The position numbers were made by a program, and so were the translations under genes. A stretch of DNA of 64,000 bases from Bacillus andreraoultii (GTDB lineage: Bacteria; Bacillota; Bacilli; Bacillales; Caldibacillaceae), in NCBI RefSeq assembly GCF_001244735.1, contig NZ_LN868937.1, forward strand, positions 2,714,785 to 2,778,784, given 5' to 3'. Positions within the stretch are counted from its first letter, which is position 1. Each line of letters opens with the position of its first letter. The notes beneath the pieces were generated by a model. That model saw only the letters and a list, made by a program, of their open reading frames with translations. It ran no database searches and was not told where the DNA came from. Shown piece after piece: positions 18,041-27,589 of the stretch.

Positions 18041-18165
18041 ATTATAGAACCTTTCTATGAACCCGAAATGATGAGTTTTACGCGAAAATGGGCCCATTGA
18101 ACCTCTCTATGAACCATTATTTCCCGAGGTCTACTAAAAACCGGCTTATAACACCATTGAAACTC
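18041..18165. repeat. GAACC..TCTATGAACC units, about 52-bp period
   Basis: TAGAACCTTTCTATGAACCC (from 18046) and TTGAACCTCTCTATGAACCA (from 18097) are 52 bp apart. A weaker third unit with TTGAAACTC is near 18157. The 17841-18214 spacer otherwise holds nothing recognisable. Confidence 0.65.
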
Positions 18166-18214
18166 TACACTCATTCGAAGTTTATCAATTTTTTACGTCA
18201 TTTGAGCATTTCAT

Positions 18215-19375
18215 TTAATTCTTAAACTCAGAAATGGCCGTTTGTGCTAGCTTTGAAATGGTCATATTATCCATCGGTGGGTTATGTAAACCTGCCCGTA
18301 CATCCCGATAATACCTTTGAAGTGGGTTCGAACGTTGTAGACTTTTTGCGCCTACTAGTCTCATCGCTAGATCAACAATGGTAATGGCTGAATTTGTAGC
18401 AATATGTTTTGCTACGCCAAGTTCATTCGTTAATAACGGTCTGCGTGACGTATCATCATAAGCTTCAGCAACACTGTAGAGAAAATGGCGCGCCTTCATT
18501 AATTCCAAGTCCATTTGGCCGATTAAGTTTTGGACATTCGGTAAATCACTAATCGTTCCTTTTATACTGTTGGGAGAGTATTCCGTTGAATATTTAACTG
18601 CATAATCTCTTGCCGCTTGTGCAATTCCTAAGTAACATGCTGGAATATGTAATAACCACCCGTTTATCTGATTCCCTCTTTGACCGTTATTAAATTCGAC
18701 AAAACACACATCAGGTACTTCTACTCCATCAAGGACAAGGTCATGGCTTTCCGTTCCTCGCATGGCAATTACATCCCAAGTCTCATCAATCGAAAGCCCA
18801 TTACTATTTCGATCAATTAAAAAGAACCCAATCCCTTCCTTTTCTTCTACCCATGCGGACGTAAGAAAATGTGTTAGTACGGGTGACATCGTTGTGAATG
18901 ATTTTCGCCCCGTAATGACCCATTTCCCATCTTTTTTTACAGCTGTTGTTGTCGGTTTCCCTCCACGAGTTGGACTACCTGTTTGAACTTCACTTGCAGC
19001 GCGATTCACTAAAGCACCATTATTAATCTTCTTTGCAAAAGTTTGGAGGTGATCTTCTTGCCAAAGTTTTTGCCCATAGAGCTCACCGACAACTCCTTGA
19101 TGCCACCCAATGGATAATCCTGTTGCACTATCAAAGCTCGCTATCGTTTCTTGAAGAAGGACCATATCATACACACCGTGTCCATTACCACCATATTCTT
19201 TTGGCAATGTTAGCTTCGTATAGCCGAGATTAACAAGCGCTTCAATATTCTCTTTTGGAAAACGTGATTTCTCATCTACTTCTTTAGAAAATGTTTGAAA
19301 AGATTGTTTCAGCTGATTTAATTTTATTAACCATTCTTTTTGTTCAGCTGTTTTAACAAATAACACCTTTGACAC
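18215..19375 (-). CDS. Acyl-CoA dehydrogenase family flavoprotein (YdbM-like)
   Basis: A 386-residue protein with the acyl-CoA dehydrogenase fold: helical N-terminal domain with LTLPKEYGG, middle beta domain (NRAASEVQTGSPTRGG, WVITGRKSFTT, MRGTESHDLVLDGVEVP) and helical C domain ending in LVGAKSLQRSNPLQRYYRDVRAGLHNPPMDNMT. The general-base Glu of straight-chain dehydrogenases is not obvious, as in the DszC/SfnC- and YdbM-like branch. Oxidation of an unusual acyl or thio substrate is therefore possible. The start is GTG 19375 behind GGGAAGTG. Confidence 0.88.
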   Translation of the reverse strand: MSKVLFVKTAEQKEWLIKLNQLKQSFQTFSKEVDEKSRFPKENIEALVNLGYTKLTLPKEYGGNGHGVYDMVLLQETIASFDSATGLSIGWHQGVVGELYGQKLWQEDHLQTFAKKINNGALVNRAASEVQTGSPTRGGKPTTTAVKKDGKWVITGRKSFTTMSPVLTHFLTSAWVEEKEGIGFFLIDRNSNGLSIDETWDVIAMRGTESHDLVLDGVEVPDVCFVEFNNGQRGNQINGWLLHIPACYLGIAQAARDYAVKYSTEYSPNSIKGTISDLPNVQNLIGQMDLELMKARHFLYSVAEAYDDTSRRPLLTNELGVAKHIATNSAITIVDLAMRLVGAKSLQRSNPLQRYYRDVRAGLHNPPMDNMTISKLAQTAISEFKN

Positions 19376-19462
19376 AATATCACTTCCCTTATCATGAACA
19401 GTATTTTTTACGAAAAAGACATTTTCCTAATGATTATGCTGTGATTCGTTCTTACATGGCGA

Positions 19463-19546
19463 CTATTTGACACAAACGGTTTTTTCAACAAGCTTCTGCC
19501 CTTGTTCCGATACCATCCACTGAAGAAATGGGTGGATGTTCGGGTT
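19463..19546 (-). pseudogene. Duplicated C-terminal remnant of the PstS-like gene
   Basis: Bases 19477-19544 repeat 19587-19654 almost exactly, offset by 110 bp. The minus-strand frame reads NIHPFLQWMVSEQGQKLVEKTV and stops at 19463, matching the end of the neighbouring PstS-like protein (NIEPFLQWMVSEQGQKLVEKTG). It is the tail of a lost second copy or a local duplication. Confidence 0.85.
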
Positions 19547-19566
19547 GCTTTTTTTCCTTTGAGTAA

Positions 19567-20718
19567 CTAATTGATACGGACATATCCGGTTTTTTCAACA
19601 AGCTTCTGTCCCTGTTCCGATACCATCCACTGAAGAAATGGTTCGATGTTCGAATTGGTATTCTTATTTTCTATCGTAATTGCATAAAACTCATTTACAA
19701 AAGGATACGTGCCATTTTGAATATTCTCCTTCGTTGGTGCTATGCCATTTACTTTTATGTACTTTATCTCTTTCGCATCTACCATTTCCTGAGAAAAATG
19801 TCTGAAAGAAAAACCAATGGCATTCGTCCGATTTTGGTAATTCGTTGTTTCTTTAATAATCCCGCCCATTGCTGAAACAATATCTTTAGAAGGTGGGATC
19901 ATTAATGGTTTGTCACCCATCATTCGAATTAATGCTGATTGACTTCCTGACCCTTCAGGACGTTGAAAGGCACGGATTTCCTCATTCGCACCACCAACAT
20001 CACGCCAGTTCGTTATCTTTCCCGTATAGATCTCTTGAATTTGTTCTACCGTAAGTTCATCGACCGGATTATCTGCGTGGACAAAGAAAACAAATGCTTC
20101 TCTACCAATCGGTGTCATCCTTAACTTTACCCCTTCCTCCTCAGCTAACTTCAACTGTTCATCAGAAGGCGGTGCAATAAAAATAATATCCGCATCGTTA
20201 AATAATAATTTTTCAAAAGCATAACTCGTTTGACTTGAAACAACTTCACTTTCTTCCAAAGGATAGTCCTTCTTCGGATAAACCGCTTGAACAAACGAAG
20301 CATAAACTGGATATAAAGCCGTTGCTCCATCTAATCGTGGGAGGTTATCTTGAATAGTAAATGTGGATAGTTCATCTAATTGAGCCGCTTTTGTCCCCGC
20401 TACAAATGGTTGATATTCCGATAAATCGATATCTTGGCTACTAACAATTTCTAACGATTTTTCATAAGCTTGATACCCTTCATAGGAAATAACAGCAATA
20501 AAACAGCACGAAAGAAAAATAATTGCCGTATATTTGATGCGTTTCATCCGTAATTTTCCATAGATTGCAAGAATGATAATAACAATTAGACCAATCGTTA
20601 CAATCGGAACAAATGGTGTATAAAATTTAGCATCCTCTGAAAATAATGCAGTAAAAAATGCCATAAACCCTATTAAACTTAATAAAATTACGGTCGTAAT
20701 AGAAAGAGCTTTTTTCAT
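19567..20718 (-). CDS. Membrane-anchored PstS-like substrate-binding protein
   Basis: A 383-residue protein with three hydrophobic segments in the first 95 residues, which replace the lipobox of normal PstS. A periplasmic-binding domain follows, with DGATALYPVYASFVQAV (the phosphate-loop position), LTVEQIQEIYTGKITNWRDVGG and RPEGSGSQSALIRMM. These are PstS family motifs, so it may bind phosphate or another oxyanion at the membrane surface. It is not linked to permease genes. GAGGGTGGG precedes ATG 20718. A copy of its 3' end lies just downstream. Confidence 0.88.
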   Translation of the reverse strand: MKKALSITTVILLSLIGFMAFFTALFSEDAKFYTPFVPIVTIGLIVIIILAIYGKLRMKRIKYTAIIFLSCCFIAVISYEGYQAYEKSLEIVSSQDIDLSEYQPFVAGTKAAQLDELSTFTIQDNLPRLDGATALYPVYASFVQAVYPKKDYPLEESEVVSSQTSYAFEKLLFNDADIIFIAPPSDEQLKLAEEEGVKLRMTPIGREAFVFFVHADNPVDELTVEQIQEIYTGKITNWRDVGGANEEIRAFQRPEGSGSQSALIRMMGDKPLMIPPSKDIVSAMGGIIKETTNYQNRTNAIGFSFRHFSQEMVDAKEIKYIKVNGIAPTKENIQNGTYPFVNEFYAITIENKNTNSNIEPFLQWMVSEQGQKLVEKTGYVRIN

Positions 20719-20831
20719 TGTATTCCCACCCTCTTATGTTTTTTCCTTCGATTCTATCTTGTAGAATGTTGATCAACCAACGTACATAAACAGCTGAATC
20801 CGTTCGTTACACATTTTAAGAATGGGAATAC

Positions 20832-21614
20832 TCAATAAGCATACATCATCCAATAGCCAATATCTTCAAAACCAATTCGTTTATAAATGGCCCCTGCTTT
20901 CGGATTATCATAAAATAAACATAGTTCTTTTCCTTCTTGTAAAAGTTCGTGACTAATTCGCAAGACGCATTTCGTCGCAAAGCCACGTTTCTTATAGTTT
21001 GCCAGAGTGGCGACACCGACAATCATGGCAGACTTCGAATTTTCAGCCGCCGTTGAAGCCGTTGACACAATTTTTCCATCTTCTTTAATAAAAAATGCTC
21101 GTGAAGTTCCATCGATCAAACCACGGCGTTTCGTCTCTACTGAAATATTTCCTTTGTCGAACTCTGGAATCGCTTGGAGTATAGTAACCAAGTCTTCTGC
21201 GTCATCAGGTGTTGCTTGCTGAACAATCGAGAAATCGCCATTGTACAATAATTTTGTGCATTTCGCATAAAACGTCTGTCTCTTTTTCTTTAATGGCCTT
21301 TTTATGTGCGGCCTAATCTTTTCAGTCACCTCTTTTAACCCGGACATCATTTTGAAATCCGAATCCTCATCCATTATGTTGGCAAACCCTTTGGCATCAA
21401 ATTCCCCTTCCGCATAAGGAATATAGTTGCCTTCATACTTTAATAATACAGCAATCATTTTTCCGTTTTCATCGAATTCACCCCATACCTTTTGAAACGC
21501 TTGATCGTATCCGTATCCTTCAATATCTCCAATAATAAATAAGTTCTCAGCACGCTTCCTTTCTAAGAGCTGAAAACACTCATCATGGTCGCCCGCCGTT
21601 AATCTTCGTATCAT
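20832..21614 (-). CDS. GNAT family N-acetyltransferase
   Basis: A 260-residue protein with a GNAT domain in the C-terminal half. The acetyl-CoA loop is GVATLANYKKRGFATKCVLRI, and AIYKRIGFEDIGYWMMY is the final strand region. The N-terminal half looks like a second, degenerate GNAT-like module. The substrate is unknown. GAGGTG lies upstream of ATG 21614. It is a monocistronic gene. Confidence 0.88.
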   Translation of the reverse strand: MIRRLTAGDHDECFQLLERKRAENLFIIGDIEGYGYDQAFQKVWGEFDENGKMIAVLLKYEGNYIPYAEGEFDAKGFANIMDEDSDFKMMSGLKEVTEKIRPHIKRPLKKKRQTFYAKCTKLLYNGDFSIVQQATPDDAEDLVTILQAIPEFDKGNISVETKRRGLIDGTSRAFFIKEDGKIVSTASTAAENSKSAMIVGVATLANYKKRGFATKCVLRISHELLQEGKELCLFYDNPKAGAIYKRIGFEDIGYWMMYAY

Positions 21615-21798
21615 ACGAACACCTCTACAAGAATTTTTATATGAATTTTTCCACTATTTTACGCTAATTCTACCCTTTTTGGAAGAAGTTTCTTATAATT
21701 TCCCACTACTTTTTCTAAAGATGACGTGCTCTTAATCCGTTACCTTACTCGATACTCGGCCTTATCTCCTGAAATTGTGACTTTTTTGTGTATTTTTC

Positions 21799-21828
21799 TT
21801 GTCAAAAATGTAAGTAATCGCTTACAAT
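21799..21828 (+). promoter_or_regulatory. cstA promoter with overlapping operator palindrome
   Basis: TTGTCA (21799-21804), an 18-bp gap and TACAAT (21823-21828) form a SigA-type promoter. The palindrome TGTAAGTAATCGCTTACA (21809-21826) fills the spacer and enters the -10. AGTAATCGCTTACA within it is close to a catabolite-responsive element for CcpA. Repression at this site is inferred. Confidence 0.65.
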
Positions 21829-22042
21829 AATAGTGAGTTCTTTTCTATTTGAAAAATTGAAATATTAATAGAAGGAATTCTTTCTTGTATGCAATTATCT
21901 TTATTATCACTGTTTTGAACGGATTTGATTAAGGCGGTATTGTGGAAGAAGTGACCGTTTTTAAGTTTTTAATGAACGACGAGTTTTACATGATATGGGG
22001 TAAATGATTCAAACATTTTTTTACAGCAAAGGAGATGGAGAA

Positions 22043-23479
22043 ATGATAACATTTTTTGGAGGAATTGCACTTTTATTACTCGGTTATTTCACGTATGGAA
22101 AGTATGTAGAAAAAGTATTTGCACCTAATTTCGAACGAAAAACACCTGCGTATGCGAATGCTGATGGTGTAGACTATGTCCCCATGAGTAAAACAAAAAA
22201 CTCACTCATTCAATTATTAAATATTGCTGGAACTGGCCCTATTTTCGGTCCGATTATGGGTGCGTTGTTTGGACCAGTAGCGTTTTTATGGATTGTGTTA
22301 GGTTCAATTTTTGCCGGTGCCGTTCATGACTATTTAACAGGAATGATTTCCATCCGTAACCGCGGTGCACATATTCCGGAACTTGCGGGTAAATTTTTAG
22401 GAAAAGCATCAAAACACGTCGTTAACGCATTTGCATTACTTTTATTATTACTTGTTGGTACCGTTTTCGTAACAACACCTGCATCCATGCTTCATATTTT
22501 AATTAATCAAAAAGTTGCTTTAAGTGTCATCATCGGTGTGATCTTTTTTTATTACTTACTATCTACCGTTCTACCAATTGATAAAATTATCGGTCGCCTC
22601 TATCCTTTCTTTGGAGCTGTGTTATTAATAGGAACATTTGGTGTTGCAATTGGTATGTTCGTAAGTGGTGATGCCGTAAAAATTCCAGAATTGTCCTTAA
22701 CGAATATGCATCCAGATAACATCCCAATTTTCCCAATGTTATTCTTTACAATCACTTGTGGTGCTCTATCTGGTTTCCATGCGACACAATCACCTATTAT
22801 TTCTAGAACGACAAAGAGTGAAAAAGAAGGACGCTTTATTTTCTACGGAATGATGATTGCAGAAGGGATTATTGCGATGATTTGGGCAGCTGCAACAATG
22901 GCCATTTTTGATGGAATGACTTTGAAAGAAATGATTGCAGCAGGTACGCCTTCTCTCGTTGTTAATGAAGTTTCTGTCTACTTACTTGGTGCTGTTGGTG
23001 GTACAATTGCCGTTTTAGGTGCTGTCGTTTTACCAATTACATCTGGTGATACAGCTTTCCGTGCAGCTCGAAATATTATTGCAGACTATATTAAACTACC
23101 ACAAGCGCAACTGTCGAAACGTTTATATATTGCCATTCCATTATTTGCGATTTCTGTTGCATTAACACAAATAGACTTTAACATTCTTTGGCGTTATTTC
23201 TCTTGGGCAAACCAAGGAACCGCAGCACTTGCACTTTGGATCGGCGCTATGTACTTGTATGTGAAGAAAAGAAATTACTGGATTGCGTTTGTTCCGGCTG
23301 TTTTCATTACGTATATGGTCTTTGTCTACATCTTAAATGCACAAATTGGATTTAGATTAGATCTCAACCTTTCATTCATCATCGGTATTTTCCTAACAGT
23401 TGCGACAATCGGTTATTTTTACTGGAAAGGTCAAAAAAACCGTCAAGAAGATATTTCTTTGGACGAAGAAGCGGCATAA
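22043..23479 (+). CDS. cstA: CstA family carbon-starvation/pyruvate transporter
   Basis: A 478-residue membrane protein of the CstA family, whose characterised members import pyruvate or peptides under carbon limitation. Visible family segments are NIAGTGPIFGPIMGALFGP, GAVHDYLTGMISIRNRG, CGALSGFHATQSPIISRTTKSEKEG and LPITSGDTAFRAARNII. It is the short Gram-positive form, lacking the large C-terminal extension of E. coli CstA. AAAGGAGATGGAG places the start at ATG 22043, although the frame is open from 22004. A 200-nt leader follows a promoter with an operator-like palindrome, and a strong terminator closes the unit. Confidence 0.94.
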   Translation: MITFFGGIALLLLGYFTYGKYVEKVFAPNFERKTPAYANADGVDYVPMSKTKNSLIQLLNIAGTGPIFGPIMGALFGPVAFLWIVLGSIFAGAVHDYLTGMISIRNRGAHIPELAGKFLGKASKHVVNAFALLLLLLVGTVFVTTPASMLHILINQKVALSVIIGVIFFYYLLSTVLPIDKIIGRLYPFFGAVLLIGTFGVAIGMFVSGDAVKIPELSLTNMHPDNIPIFPMLFFTITCGALSGFHATQSPIISRTTKSEKEGRFIFYGMMIAEGIIAMIWAAATMAIFDGMTLKEMIAAGTPSLVVNEVSVYLLGAVGGTIAVLGAVVLPITSGDTAFRAARNIIADYIKLPQAQLSKRLYIAIPLFAISVALTQIDFNILWRYFSWANQGTAALALWIGAMYLYVKKRNYWIAFVPAVFITYMVFVYILNAQIGFRLDLNLSFIIGIFLTVATIGYFYWKGQKNRQEDISLDEEAA

Positions 23480-23485
23480 TAGGAA

Positions 23486-23528
23486 AACTTGGCTGTTCCC
23501 AATTACCGGGGGCAGCCAAGTTCTTTTA
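23486..23528 (+). terminator. Rho-independent terminator of cstA
   Basis: AACTTGGCTGTTCCC pairs with GGGGGCAGCCAAGTT around a 7-nt loop and is followed by CTTTT. It begins seven bases past the cstA stop. Confidence 0.9.
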
Positions 23529-23608
23529 ATCTAAGTGTGGGACAATAATGGAAAGTGGAATCAGTCCATTGTCTCAAGTCAACAAAGAATGCATTCAAAT
23601 CGTTCGCG

Positions 23609-23795
23609 CTACTCTATAAATGAAATGTCGTACTCCGAGTCAACGGATTCACAACTAAAATCAGGTGTCCATGCATAAATGATGAATTCAAAATCACCCC
23701 GATTAATCTTACCTATCCCATATATATTTCCGTTTTCCAATATGTACGAACTACTTTCTCCCTTACCATTCACTATGTTAATGATCGATCTAAGT
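23609..23795 (-). pseudogene. Remnant of a gene related to the 25153-25849 gene, with a C-terminal extension
   Basis: A minus-strand frame reads INIVNGKGESSSYILENG, then NIYGIGKINRGDFEFIIYAW, then a short tail ending at a stop at 23609. The first part matches the C terminus of the protein at 25153 (NLVIGKDKTGWYILESGNVY). The second part recurs, broken, at 31590-31690. No start or N-terminal region remains. The 23529-23608 stretch holds nothing I recognise. Confidence 0.55.
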
Positions 23796-23922
23796 TTACA
23801 TCAATTCGTTATTTGTTATATAAAGAAAGCTTGGCAATCGTAGAGTTGAGCGAGATTTATTTAGTATAAGGTGTATTTAAAGAAAGGAGTGCAAAAAACT
23901 CCCTTCTCGCTTGTCCCTTAAA

Positions 23923-24135
23923 TTACACTTGAAGCAACTTTTTTAATCCTGCTAACTCTTCTTTTGTTAAAGTGATTCCTTTCCCCATTTTCTCTTTATT
24001 CGGAGCCCAATCGCGCAAATCATACTTCGGTTCTTTTCTATTCCAACGAATTACATTTAATTCTTTCGTCCATCCTTTTGGTGATTCTGAAAGCACACCT
24101 ATATGTTCAACGATTTCATATTTTACATCTGCCAT
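23923..24135 (-). CDS. YdbC family PC4-like ssDNA-binding protein
   Basis: A 70-residue protein matching B. subtilis YdbC nearly throughout: KYEIVEHIGVLSESPKGWTKELN, WNRKEPKYDLRDWAP, GKGITLTKEEL. This family has the fold of the eukaryotic coactivator PC4 and binds single-stranded DNA, probably in DNA maintenance or transcription. AAAGGAG lies upstream of ATG 24135. It is next to a bL12-like gene on the same strand. Confidence 0.92.
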   Translation of the reverse strand: MADVKYEIVEHIGVLSESPKGWTKELNVIRWNRKEPKYDLRDWAPNKEKMGKGITLTKEELAGLKKLLQV

Positions 24136-24177
24136 ACAAAATTCTCCTTTACTATAAAATTTACACTTTCCTATTTA

Positions 24178-24509
24178 TTACAAAGCGTCTTTCTTACTGA
24201 ATAGGTCCCGTTCCTTTTGATCACTTGACAGACCGTCAACATATTGGTTTGCTTCCAACAATGACAATCCTAAAACCTGCCTAGCTTCTTTAACCGCTTG
24301 AACCTTTTTCCCCTCTTTCAGCAGCTCTCGCAATGTTTCATTTATCGGATGTTCAGGTACATTCACTTGGTCAGCGACCTTTTCCAATATGAATTGCAAA
24401 TTTTTAACCCGCGCTTCTAGGGAAGTAGTTTGTTGGAAACAGTCGTAACAAGAAAGAACATGATGATTGTTAGGCCTCCAATAATGATAAACTCTTCATA
24501 GTAAATCAT
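24178..24509 (-). CDS. Membrane-anchored bL12 C-terminal-like protein with apparent frameshift
   Basis: The distal frame (24178-24399) encodes LRELLKEGKKVQAVKEARQV followed by LGLSLLEANQYVDGL, which resembles the helix-turn-helix core of ribosomal protein bL12. Its open frame continues upstream as LEARVKNLQFILEKVAD, with no start codon signal. In another frame, ATG 24509 opens EEFIIIGGLTIIMFFLVTT, a membrane anchor, and stops at TAG 24419. One extra C in the CCC run near 24420 joins them into anchor, coiled coil and L12-like domain. This architecture occurs in small Bacillus proteins of unknown role. A sequencing error or true decay are both possible. Confidence 0.65.
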
Positions 24510-24611
24510 TCCTTATTTATTCAATGTTCTTATTTCAAATTTTTCATCCCGCTTCTACAAATTCTCTCTGAAAAATATCTCGATTCGTAAACTAATTGCA
24601 AACAAGAACGG

Positions 24612-24678
24612 GGTCTGACCTCGTAAATATTAAGAAATAAAGTATTTACACACGTAGGAAAATACAGGTCTAGACCCC
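24612..24678. repeat. GGGGTCTGACC-type intergenic inverted repeat
   Basis: GGGGTCTGACCTCG (24612-24625) pairs with CAGGTCTAGACCCC (24665-24678) at 12 of 14 positions around a 39-nt AT-rich loop. It is a palindromic intergenic element or terminator; a smaller relative is at 2282. Confidence 0.65.
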
Positions 24679-24724
24679 TTATATAAGAAAAGATTTATGG
24701 GAAGTACTATTTTCAACATGTACC

Positions 24725-25108
24725 TTAACAATAAATTGCATCATATTGTTTCTTTATAAAGGATTTTATAAGCTCTAAGTTCTCTTTTGTATTCATTACT
24801 TCAAGTGGAATATAAACTTCATGCTGTTTTAATGGGAAATTTCTCAATTCCTTGATATCAAACTTCAATAGTTGTTGGATCTCCTTTTGAATGGTTTTCC
24901 CTTTCGTAGATTCAGAATTTCCGGGATCAACATGAAGAATGATACAGAAATATTTTTTATCTCCATGTAAAGTTGCGAATCTTTTCTTACCACTCCAAGT
25001 AAGACAGCTATACCCTATTGCAAAACTTCTTCCTGGAATTGTAACCACCATTTGATCAAGCTTGCACAAGTATTTATGTAAATCACCAAATATAAGTAGT
25101 TCGTTCAT
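24725..25108 (-). CDS. Hypothetical protein
   Basis: A 127-residue soluble protein with GGAG eight bases before ATG 25108. It is a mixed alpha/beta sequence with no membrane segment or signal peptide. The central KYFCIILHVDPGN strand and a C-terminal helix pair (ENLELIKSFIKKQYDAIYC) are the only clear structure. I do not recognise the family. It lies 44 bases downstream of the next gene on the same strand, so they are probably co-transcribed. Confidence 0.65.
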   Translation of the reverse strand: MNELLIFGDLHKYLCKLDQMVVTIPGRSFAIGYSCLTWSGKKRFATLHGDKKYFCIILHVDPGNSESTKGKTIQKEIQQLLKFDIKELRNFPLKQHEVYIPLEVMNTKENLELIKSFIKKQYDAIYC

Positions 25109-25152
25109 TTAGATAGCTCCACTCTATATATGAGATATTATAATGTTAGAAT

Positions 25153-25849
25153 TTACCTATAAACATTTCCACTTTCCAATATATACCATCCAGTTTTGTC
25201 CTTACCAATCACCAAGTTCAATGTCCACCCAGGTTTACATAGATCGGATATTTCTTTTGAAACAAAAACAGGTCCGATATTTGTCCCATCTCCAAGCTCC
25301 TCCTCCAGCCACAATTTTTTGTTTTCTAAATGAAGGACCGAAAAATAGCCATCTAATATTTCATCATATTCTTTCTCAGGAGATTTCATAGCATGTTCAT
25401 AAATCAGTTCAGCAAGTTCCCCAACATTTGGAAGATCAGATGCCTCTTTAAAGTACTCTTGATAATCCTCATCCGTATATTGTTTCTCCTTTAACCAGCT
25501 CGATAGTTTTTTCATAACACGGACGGATTTCTTCATACAATATTTACCGCCCATAACTTTACAAATTAAAAAGTAATCTAAAAATTCACTAAACACCATT
25601 TCATCTATTTTGTCAGCACCAAATATTTTAGTAAAACTTTGTTCGTCTTGCATTGAAAGTTCCTGCCATTTTTCTGTTTCTGCATGATCCAAATATTGAT
25701 AAGCATAATGATTTAAATATTCACGAAAAAAAATAGATAACTTCATCATAATCATTATACGTTCGCGGTTGTTTCAATCTCGCTTGCTGTTCGATTAAAA
25801 ACTCTTCTAAAATATCATCAATCTTTTCAATAAAAACATATCCTTTCAA
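25153..25849 (-). CDS. Conserved hypothetical protein, interrupted by a homopolymer frameshift
   Basis: The open frame (25153-25755) starts abruptly at IFFREYLNHYAYQYL. The preceding frame reads EEFLIEQQARLKQPRTYNDY and then DEVIYFF, and stops two codons later. Removing one T from the T8 run near 25730 fuses them into VIYFFREYLNHYAYQYL. The protein is helical and acidic, with SARVMKK-like KSVRVMKKLSSWLKEKQY in the middle and a beta-rich end (GPVFVSKEI, LVIGKDKTGWYILESGNVY). The C-terminal unit recurs as fragments at 23.6 kb. The most upstream start, TTG 25849, is uncertain. The function is unknown. Confidence 0.6.
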
Positions 25850-27589
25850 GATGATGAAGACAAGTTCATTGTCCCAAAATCAACTATTTATTTCAATATA
25901 CAAAACCAGGAACCGGCTCTACAATTCTATTTGATTTTTGTGGCTATGATCTTCTTAACATTATTTCAATCTCTTGCTTTAGTTAAAGAAGGACAAATTT
26001 CTTTATTAACCACTAAACCATTGGACGACTCCATAAATACTCAACGTTCACCATTAAGTTGTCCATATTCAGTTATTTAACGGAGCCTGATTCTGGAATT
26101 CACGTCCCTTTGTTGAAGAACTTAATCACCTGTTTAATTTATTCCTTAATGAATTAATAGCATCCATTACCTCTTTTGTATTTTCTTTATGATTCACTTT
26201 ATAAATTTGGACGTTCGATTGAATTTGTCAGACCTATCTTACTTCACGCTTGGAAGGGACTCAAGATAATTATAAGATAGAAAGTTTACGGAATGAATCT
26301 TGTTCTGCAGCTTTGAGAGTAGGAAAAACAGAACAATAAATTATGCGACACACCCGACATCGAAAAGTGGAATTTTTAAACGTTACATAAAACTTGAAAC
26401 ATTACTTGAGGATAATCCTGCAATTGGGATAGGGGTGCTAAATTTTTTAATCGCAGAAAGTAGTGTTTATGCTATTTTATATATTTATCCTCATGAAAAA
26501 GCCTCGACAAATTTGCCAAGACTTCCTTATTCTCAACTCTAATTTTTATTAGCTGCCCCATTCATACCTCAGGTGAAGGTAGCCGCAATATTTTTTATTC
26601 CTTTCGTGTATTTTAGAACAATGAGGAAAGCGGTTGCGTTTGAGCCAGTCATCTATTCTGACTGGCTCAATAAACAATATCGATTAGATTAGTGTACCCT
26701 TAATTTAACAACTAGGAAAAATGACATGCATTGAAAATCGCGTATTATAGGAGTAACCAATAATTATTAAATGAAACTGGTAATTTTATACAAGCAGCCT
26801 TTTAATGTTTTCCTATATGTTGATGGCCTAGCAACACAGGAAAAGCCTTTTTAGAATCTGTACAAGCCTTAATAAGGAAAGGACTGGAACGATATTAAGA
26901 ACGATTGACTCCATAAACGGAGCATTGTAGGAATCCGAAAAGATTATTCCTCTTACGAAAAAGCCAATTAGACAAAATAATTATTATAAACAATGAGACT
27001 ACCCATTCAGTACCCTTCTAATATTATCCAAATTAGGAAAACTAGGCTTGACTCCTGACCTAAAAAGACGGTACCAAGACTTTTCTGGATAGTCCTAAAA
27101 AATCGAAAATTCCTTGGAGTATACGTTAAACAAAACTGGACAATTGCTTTTTATTAAAACCTACAGTGAATTCGGCAGTTAACAGAAATCTCCTTCAAGG
27201 TGAGGTTGAAGATTTTCTTACAGCTTTCTTTAAAGAATATAAATGCTATTTTAAAGAAATTCTTCGGAAGGATCCAAATGCCATTCAACATGATTCTGTT
27301 ACAATGATGATCAACAATTAAAAGTTTATAAAGAAATAAAAAACAAATTTTAACTTAATAATATTCAAAGAGAGGTTGACCTTGGAGGTAAAAATATTCT
27401 ATACAAATGAATAGATTGATAAAAAGGAAGAACTTTTCTTGATAGAATTTAATTGGTACAAAAATTCATAGAAAAGAGGTCTTCCCTATGAATCAGCTTA
27501 CAACAAAGCTAATTGTTAAATCAGACCCTGAAATCCATACTTCACTCCTCGCCTTATCCAAAAAACGGGGGCTGCCTCTTTTACTAAAA
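25850..27589. other. Degenerate region with no intact gene
   Basis: No frame with a proper start and family likeness exists here. Coding-like scraps include a plus-strand frame near 25900-26080 (LALVKEGQISLLTTKPLDDS), a frame at 26300-26542 and a fragment at about 27195-27320 (LLQGEVEDFLTAFFKEYKCY). A 41-codon frame starts at ATG 27488 behind AAAGAGG (MNQLTTKLIVKSDPEIHTSL) and overlaps the yehS-like gene end. These look like eroded accessory genes. Confidence 0.5.

Noticed and set aside
26300-26542. 80-codon plus-strand frame in the degenerate region
   Set aside because: No start signal, no family likeness, and surrounded by stops and fragments.
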